From positions 1 to 8,239 of the forward strand of contig DATEQV010000181.1 in the NCBI GenBank assembly GCA_035272265.1: DNA of 8,239 bases. The letters run 5' to 3'. Positions 5,961 through 8,239 of this stretch are shown here, piece by piece (position 1 is the first letter of the stretch; each line of letters begins with the position of its first letter). The translations under genes were made by a program, and so were the position numbers. This DNA is from Acidisphaera sp035272265. Its GTDB lineage: Bacteria > Pseudomonadota > Alphaproteobacteria > Acetobacterales > Acetobacteraceae. The notes beneath the pieces are model-generated. The model saw nothing but the letters and a program-made list of their open reading frames with translations. It did no database searches and was not told where the DNA came from.

Positions 5961-6359
5961 ATGAACCTGTTCCAGACCGGGGTCTTCGACCTGGCGCAGC
6001 GCCGGCTCGACTGGGCCGAGCGGCGGCAGACGTTGCTTGCGCAGAACATCGCCAACGCGGATACGCCCAACTACCGGCCGTCCGACCTGCCGGCGTTCGC
6101 CAAGACGCTCGCCGACAACGGCGTCGGCACGGCCACGCAGATGGTGCAGACGCAGCCGATGCACATGGCCGGGACGTTCGGACCCTTGCAGCCCGACCCG
6201 AACGCGCTGCCGGACGCGCGCGAGCCGGACGGCAACGCCGTCTCGATGGACAAGGAACTCGGCAAGGTCGCCGACACCCAGACCGCGCAGACGCTGGCGC
6301 TCAATCTCTACGGCAAATACGCGTCGTTCTTCCGGCTCGCGCTGGGACGGACGTCGTAG
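5961..6359 (+). CDS. flgB: Flagellar basal-body proximal rod protein FlgB
   Basis: This encodes 132 residues. The N-terminal rod signature LLAQNIANADTPNYRPSDLPAF (about residues 28-49) is the conserved asparagine-rich motif of axial flagellar proteins. The C-terminus QTLALNLYGKYASFFRLALG is the usual terminal helix that packs against the N-terminal helix. FlgB is a proximal rod component assembled on FliE beyond the MS ring. The frame is open far upstream, but the family N-terminus begins at ATG 5961. No good ribosome binding site is visible. It is the first gene of the plus-strand flagellar cluster, 25 bases before flgC. Confidence 0.96.
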   Translation: MNLFQTGVFDLAQRRLDWAERRQTLLAQNIANADTPNYRPSDLPAFAKTLADNGVGTATQMVQTQPMHMAGTFGPLQPDPNALPDAREPDGNAVSMDKELGKVADTQTAQTLALNLYGKYASFFRLALGRTS

Positions 6360-6373
6360 GCCGATCGCAGGAC

Positions 6374-6378
6374 GGAGG
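6374..6378 (+). promoter_or_regulatory. Ribosome binding site that fixes the TTG start of flgC
   Basis: GGAGG lies 6 bases before TTG at 6385. No ATG or GTG lies at a suitable position, and the next ATG would remove the conserved start of FlgC. Confidence 0.75.
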
Positions 6379-6384
6379 CGGCCC

Positions 6385-6792
6385 TTGGACCTCGAAAAGG
6401 CGCTTGCGATCTCGGCGGCCGGCATGGGCGTGCAGGGCACGCGGCTGCGGGTGATCGCCGAGAACCTCGCCAACACGCAGACGACCGGCTCCACGCCGGG
6501 CGCCGATCCGTACCGGCGCAAGACGGTGACGTTCGCCAACGAGATGAACCGCGCGTTGGGCACGGAGACGGTCACAGTGCACAGCATCGACGCCGACCAG
6601 AGCGACCTGCCGCTGCACTACGACCCGTCGCATCCGGCGGCGGACTCCAACGGCTACGTCAAGATGCCGAACGTGAACAGCTTCGTGGAGATCATGGACA
6701 TGCGCGACGCGCAGCGGTCGTACGAGGCGAACCTGAACGTCATGGCCTCGACGCGCTCGATGCTCAGCCGCACGATCGAGATGCTGAAGTGA
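6385..6792 (+). CDS. flgC: Flagellar basal-body rod protein FlgC (TTG start)
   Basis: This encodes 135 residues from a TTG codon, giving MDLEKALAISAAGMGVQGTRLRVIAENLANTQTTG, the standard FlgC N-terminus with the NLANTQT rod motif. The middle has PYRRKTVTF, and DPSHPAADSNGYVKMPNVN leads into the C-terminal VEIMDMRDAQRSYEANLNVMASTRSMLSRTIEML helix, which is diagnostic for FlgC. It builds the proximal rod with FlgB and FliE. It lies 25 bases after flgB and 19 bases before fliE. The sequence appears intact. Confidence 0.96.
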   Translation: MDLEKALAISAAGMGVQGTRLRVIAENLANTQTTGSTPGADPYRRKTVTFANEMNRALGTETVTVHSIDADQSDLPLHYDPSHPAADSNGYVKMPNVNSFVEIMDMRDAQRSYEANLNVMASTRSMLSRTIEMLK

Positions 6793-6811
6793 CGCAAGCG
6801 GGCCGCGACCG

Positions 6812-7114
6812 ATGACCGACATTCCCGCGATCCTGCCGGCGCAGGCGGCCAACGCGTACGGCCGGGCGCAGAACGGCGACTTCTCCGGCACCAGCGGCGA
6901 GAGGTTCGGCGACGTCCTGCAACAGGCGGCGTCGGGCGCGATCGACACGCTGCACAATGCGGACACGCAATCGACGCAGGCGCTGACCGGCCAGGGCAAC
7001 ATCAGCGACCTGGTCACCGCCGTAGAGCAGGCGGAGCTGACGCTGCAGGCGGCGTCCGCGATCCGCGACCGCGTCGTGCAGGCCTATACGGACATCATGA
7101 AGATGCCGATCTGA
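6812..7114 (+). CDS. fliE: Flagellar hook-basal body complex protein FliE
   Basis: This encodes 100 residues, the usual FliE size. The family pattern is clear: FGDVLQQAASGAIDTLHNADTQSTQALTGQG, then the C-terminal block TAVEQAELTLQAASAIRDRVVQAYTDIMKMPI, whose ending (AYxxIMxMP) is typical. FliE links the MS ring and export gate to the rod. It is preceded by flgC at 19 bases. In related clusters fliQ follows directly, but here 225 bases intervene, including palindromic repeat copy B. Confidence 0.95.
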   Translation: MTDIPAILPAQAANAYGRAQNGDFSGTSGERFGDVLQQAASGAIDTLHNADTQSTQALTGQGNISDLVTAVEQAELTLQAASAIRDRVVQAYTDIMKMPI

Positions 7115-7125
7115 TGGCATTTCAT

Positions 7126-7238
7126 CCGTCATTGCGAGGAGCGAAGCGACGAAGCAACCCAGGGCCACGCGACAAGCGTTTGCTGTGTGGCTCTGGGTTG
7201 CTTCCCGCCACGCCTTCGGCTCGCGGTCGCCATGACGA
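7126..7238. repeat. Palindromic dispersed repeat (REP/MITE-like), copy B
   Basis: This is the second copy of the element at 4365-4476, in the same orientation, beginning 11 bases after the fliE stop. The outer arm CCGTCATTGCGA is identical, but the right arm has one internal change (TCGCCATGACG). The inner stem is kept by paired changes: GGCCGCG in copy A is GGCCACG here, and its partner CGCGGCC becomes TGTGGCT. That turns one G-C pair into A-T and others into G-T. It separates fliE from the fliQ remnant. Confidence 0.85.
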
Positions 7239-7254
7239 TTTCAGTGGGTTCCAC

Positions 7255-7315
7255 TCCTCAGGACTCGGCGTCGGCGGGCAGTAGCGCGTGTAACGACAGA
7301 GCGCCGCCCTGAGGA
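7255..7315. repeat. Short inverted repeat between palindromic repeat copy B and fliQ
   Basis: TCCTCAGG at 7255-7262 and CCTGAGGA at 7308-7315 are exact inverted copies 45 bases apart. The stretch 7239-7339 otherwise holds nothing I can identify. Confidence 0.4.
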
Positions 7316-7339
7316 ACGCCACTCATCAACGGGGCCAAA

Positions 7340-7588
7340 ATGGTCGACTTCGATCTTGCCGCAACGATGCACGACACAAGGCCGCGACGAGGGCCGCCGC
7401 CTTGGGCAGGAAGACGGCGGTCTGCTCGTTGATCTGGGTGACCGCCTGCAGCATGGAGACGGCGAGCCCGCAACCAGCGCCGCCAGCAGCGGCGGTCCCG
7501 CCAGCCGCGCGGCCAGCAGGAACGGGTCGCCTTGCAGGACTTCACCCGCGGCCTGTTCGACAAGCTGATCGCCATCGGCGGGTCATGA
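7340..7588 (+). pseudogene. fliQ: fliQ, broken by an internal inversion, a frameshift and a partial deletion
   Basis: The export-gate gene fliQ is present in three pieces. Plus-strand ATG 7340 gives MVDFDLAATMHD, a plausible FliQ N-terminus. Plus-strand 7532-7588, in the same frame, gives LQDFTRGLFDKLIAIGGS and stop, a FliQ C-terminus, and its TGA overlaps the fliR ATG (ATGA). Between them the plus strand makes no sense. The minus strand of 7534-7377 instead reads QGDPFLLAARLAGPPLLAALVAG and then, after a one-base shift, LAVSMLQAVTQINEQTAVFLPKAAALVAAL, the diagnostic FliQ core. About ten residues of the second membrane segment (the usual GPWM region) are found on neither strand. As written, no functional FliQ can be made. 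An assembly artefact is the main alternative. Confidence 0.85.
7377..7534 (-). other. Inverted internal segment of fliQ
   Basis: This 158-base segment carries the fliQ core in reverse orientation relative to both ends of the gene. It is bounded by CAAGGC (7377-7382) and GCCTTG (7529-7534), a 6-base inverted repeat that could mark the crossover points. Flipping it back joins the middle to the C-terminal piece in frame (VAALQDFTRG), whereas the N-terminal junction stays out of frame. A one-base deletion lies within it, where GCGGGCTC stands for an expected GCGGGGCTC. Confidence 0.75.
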
Positions 7589-8103
7589 CCCCCACGGCCA
7601 TCCTCACGGGCATGCCCACGGGCATTGACGATCTGCGCGGGCAGCTGCCCACGCTCGCGCATGCACTGATGCTGGTGCTGGCTCGCGTCGGCACCGTCGC
7701 GATGCTGCTGCCCGGCGTGGGCGAGTCGGAAACGCCGATGACGGTGCGCGCGGGCTGGGCGTTCGCGCTGACGCTGGTGCTGTTCCCCGTCGTCGCCCCG
7801 CTGCTGCCCGCCATGCCCGCCGGCCCGGCGCCGCTCGCGGCGGAGCTGGCGGCGGAAATCGTCACCGGCCTCTGGCTCGGCTGGCTCACGCGCCTCGCCG
7901 TGATGGCGATGCCGATGGCGGGCGGCGTGATCTCCTACATGACCGGGCTGTCCAGCGTGCTGCATCCCAGCACCGACGGCGGCGGACAGAACCCGGAACT
8001 GTCGCAGCTCTTCACCCTGGCGATACCGGTGATCGTGCTCGCGACCGGCCTGTACGCGCTGCCGCTCCGAGCGCTGGTCGGCAGCTATTCGCTCATCGCG
8101 CCC
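7585..8103 (+). CDS. fliR: Flagellar export gate protein FliR, N-terminal 173 residues (interrupted)
   Basis: The ATG at 7585 overlaps the fliQ stop (ATGA) and has GGCGGG a few bases upstream. The first 173 residues are typical FliR: VLARVGTVAMLLPGVGE (33-47), PMTVRAGWAFALTL, then EIVTGLWLGWLTRLAVMAMPMAGGVISYMTGLSSVLHP (91-128) and LFTLAIPVIVLATGLYALPLRALVGSYSLIAP (142-173), with several membrane segments. FliR is normally about 250-260 residues. After P173 the open frame continues to the window edge but becomes hydrophilic and unlike FliR (LRQEKSWKGEWKRN and onward). The C-terminal gate segments are missing at this point. The junction coincides with a candidate group II intron start, so the rest of fliR may resume beyond the window. 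Confidence 0.88.
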
Positions 8104-8239
8104 TTGCGACAGGAGAAGTCCTGGAAAGGAGAATGGAAACGTAACCTGAAACCTTTCGAAGCGATCCAGAGGGTTCGACCCCCTCCCGGTAGAGGCGCAG
8201 CCCGCCAGCCGGAAGCGAGTCTTGCATGGGAGACGGCGA
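8104..8239 (+). mobile_element. Candidate group II intron, 5' portion, inserted in fliR (cut by window)
   Basis: Sequence character changes sharply at about 8104. The new segment begins TTGCGAC, close to the GTGYG(AC) 5' end of bacterial group II introns. It then shows structured-RNA features: a hairpin CAGGA-GAAG-TCCTG directly after the start (8110-8123), GGAAACG-type purine-rich joints, and GAGGG-TTCGA-CCCCCTC. The later GGAAGCGAGTCTTGCATGGG stretch is like domain I of such introns as I remember them. It has the same orientation as fliR, so splicing could restore the message. No intron-encoded reverse transcriptase is visible because the window ends. Another insertion element or a rearrangement is possible. 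Confidence 0.5.

Noticed and set aside
4365..7238. The two palindromic repeats as CRISPR repeats
   Set aside because: There are only two copies, 2.6 kb apart, each about 112 bases and self-palindromic; no spacer array.
7258..7326. Minus-strand 22-codon frame reading MSGVPQGGALSLHALLPADAES, like a reverse-transcriptase GxPQG motif
   Set aside because: It is too short, with no other reverse-transcriptase motif nearby, and is not linked to the intron-like segment at 8104; probably chance.
7377..7534. The inverted fliQ segment as a programmed phase-variation switch
   Set aside because: The bounding inverted repeat is only 6 bases, no invertase is seen, and flipping alone does not restore the frame; kept as a rearrangement, not a switch.
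1..8239. tRNA or rRNA genes
   Set aside because: No cloverleaf or rRNA core sequence was recognised; the 11-base 16S-like tail at 3201-3211 is far too short to be an rRNA fragment call.

Overview
The window is high-GC DNA whose gene content fits an alphaproteobacterium. The flagellar set flgB-flgC-fliE-fliQ-fliR, the divergent fliO-fliP pair, the C-terminal type of FliQ and a lineage-style secreted protein suggest Rhodospirillales, probably Acetobacteraceae. That placement is inferred from family style and was not tested.

Positions 1-3087 hold a compact 2-aminoethylphosphonate-type degradation locus. A class III PLP enzyme closely resembling PbfA, the (R)-1-hydroxy-2-aminoethylphosphonate ammonia-lyase, runs leftward and off the window edge. 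Divergent from it is a two-gene operon: an FAD-dependent amine oxidoreductase of the phosphonate-associated family, and phnX, which overlaps it by 8 bases. The lyase and the oxidase should both yield phosphonoacetaldehyde, which PhnX cleaves to acetaldehyde and phosphate. No PhnW transaminase is seen here. Two strong hairpins (3086-3117 and 3156-3193) separate phnX from the convergent genes that follow.

Positions 3231-4107 (minus strand) hold a two-gene unit. The first gene encodes a secreted protein with a Pro/Thr/Ser-rich linker and a small Cys/His-containing C-terminal domain. The second encodes a YidB-like protein. A 408-base gene-free stretch (4108-4515) follows, with a near-perfect 24-base palindrome and one copy of a 112-base palindromic repeat. 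A second copy of that repeat lies at 7126-7238.

Positions 4516-8239 are flagellar. On the minus strand are an unidentified 100-residue protein, fliO and fliP; on the plus strand are flgB, flgC (TTG start) and fliE. The two arms diverge from a 112-base spacer carrying a CtrA-like box.

The most striking part is 7340-8239. The fliQ reading frame has a correct N-terminus and C-terminus on the plus strand, but its middle (about 7377-7534) is present in inverted orientation. That middle also carries an apparent one-base frameshift, and part of the second membrane segment is missing. The fliQ stop still overlaps the fliR start (ATGA). FliR reads normally for 173 residues and is then abruptly replaced at about 8104 by sequence resembling the 5' end of a group II intron. 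Parts of the flagellar export gate therefore appear broken, unless the junctions are assembly errors or the intron is spliced out.
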